A stretch of DNA of 39,181 nt. It comes from Bacteroidia bacterium (GTDB lineage Bacteria > Bacteroidota > Bacteroidia > B-17B0 > Aurantibacillaceae). This document shows positions 38,532 through 39,181 of this stretch, in pieces. Location: the NCBI GenBank assembly GCA_026418315.1, contig JAOABO010000002.1, forward strand, positions 1-39,181, read 5' to 3'. Made by a program: the position numbers and the translations under genes. The notes beneath the pieces are model-generated. The model saw nothing but the letters and a program-made list of their open reading frames with translations, ran no database searches and was not told where the DNA came from. How positions within the stretch are numbered: position 1 is the first letter of the stretch; every line of letters starts with the position of its first letter.

Positions 38532-39181
38532 TAATCAAATTGCTTTTGAACTTTAATAAAATAAACATGAAAGTGTAGCCCTATTGTTAACCATGAAATA
38601 TTGAAATGATTTTTCCATTTAGAATAATCCACATAATAATTCAATCCTGCATTTTTAGGATTAAAAACATCTGTATATAAAGTATAATTAATGTATGCAC
38701 CAAACCCCAGATTTTCTTCCACCATAAAAGTATAAGAAAAATGTGTTTGTATAAATGCACTCCTAAACTCCATAGGCGGAGAACCTATGCTATCATTCAG
38801 GGGAATATTAGTATATTTGTTATAACTATATCCTGCCCTTAATTCTATACATCCAAACTGGTCTGGTTTGTCAGATTCAACTTCTACAGGCATAAAATAC
38901 CCTAACGTAAAATTACTATTGTACGCCCGCAAAAAAAAATCAGACGGCATAGTTACATTGCCAATTCTAAACTGAAAATGCTTAGATGTCTTGAATAAAG
39001 CATAATTAAACCCTACACCGCTATAAAACCTGTGAAACAACTTTACTACAAACTGCCCCCCCGTTTGAAACTCACCAGTAAAAGTATTACGAAATGCCTC
39101 ACTCGTCAAAGGTGATTGTATTCCTCCTTCACCCTTGAATGAAAAACGCGGTAGCTTATTCTGTGCAAAAAACAATTGACA
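38531..39181 (-). CDS. Outer-membrane beta-barrel-like protein, 5' end cut by window edge
   Basis: Open to the right edge (..QLFFAQNKLPRF..); alternating aromatic strands 'FIQTHFSYTFMVEENLGFGAYINYTLYTD'. TAATG overlap with the flippase start. Confidence 0.6.
   Translation of the reverse strand, partial: CQLFFAQNKLPRFSFKGEGGIQSPLTSEAFRNTFTGEFQTGGQFVVKLFHRFYSGVGFNYALFKTSKHFQFRIGNVTMPSDFFLRAYNSNFTLGYFMPVEVESDKPDQFGCIELRAGYSYNKYTNIPLNDSIGSPPMEFRSAFIQTHFSYTFMVEENLGFGAYINYTLYTDVFNPKNAGLNYYVDYSKWKNHFNISWLTIGLHFHVYFIKVQKQFD

Noticed and set aside
1-39181. CRISPR array, tRNA/rRNA, transposase, phage or defence-island content
   Set aside because: No regularly spaced direct repeats, no cloverleaf-like or rRNA sequences, and no recombinase, transposase or known defence domains recognised on reading. 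PglZ is present only as the PorX C-terminal domain and not in a BREX context.

Overview
This 39.2 kb AT-rich window looks like ordinary, densely coding chromosome from a Bacteroidota bacterium. The evidence is repeated TAnnTTTG (-7 type) promoter elements, several type IX secretion (T9SS) C-terminal sorting domains, a PorX-type regulator, and a fused E1 alpha/beta dehydrogenase. I can support about 29 protein-coding genes, two of them cut by the window edges. One of these is a TolB-like gene of about 3.2 kb at 1..3196 (-), which the ORF track misses because it runs off the left edge. I saw no rRNA, tRNA, CRISPR array, transposase or phage module. Recognisable content includes a T9SS M1 peptidase, an ECF-like sigma factor with a membrane partner, two SCO-like proteins (one without the Cys pair), envelope polysaccharide genes, a two-component system, PhaE-, PhaJ- and PhaB-like genes, porX-tsaE, gcvH and a flippase. 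No obviously new multi-gene system stands out. The best second-look items are: (a) a tandem paralog pair with a LecA-like C-terminal region, one copy lacking its signal peptide; (b) the degenerate/canonical SCO pair; (c) dispersed PHA genes without phaC in view; (d) a TolB-like giant with a decayed peptidase motif; (e) promoters abutting start codons, including one overlapping a terminator; (f) a C8 tract early in a secreted-protein gene.
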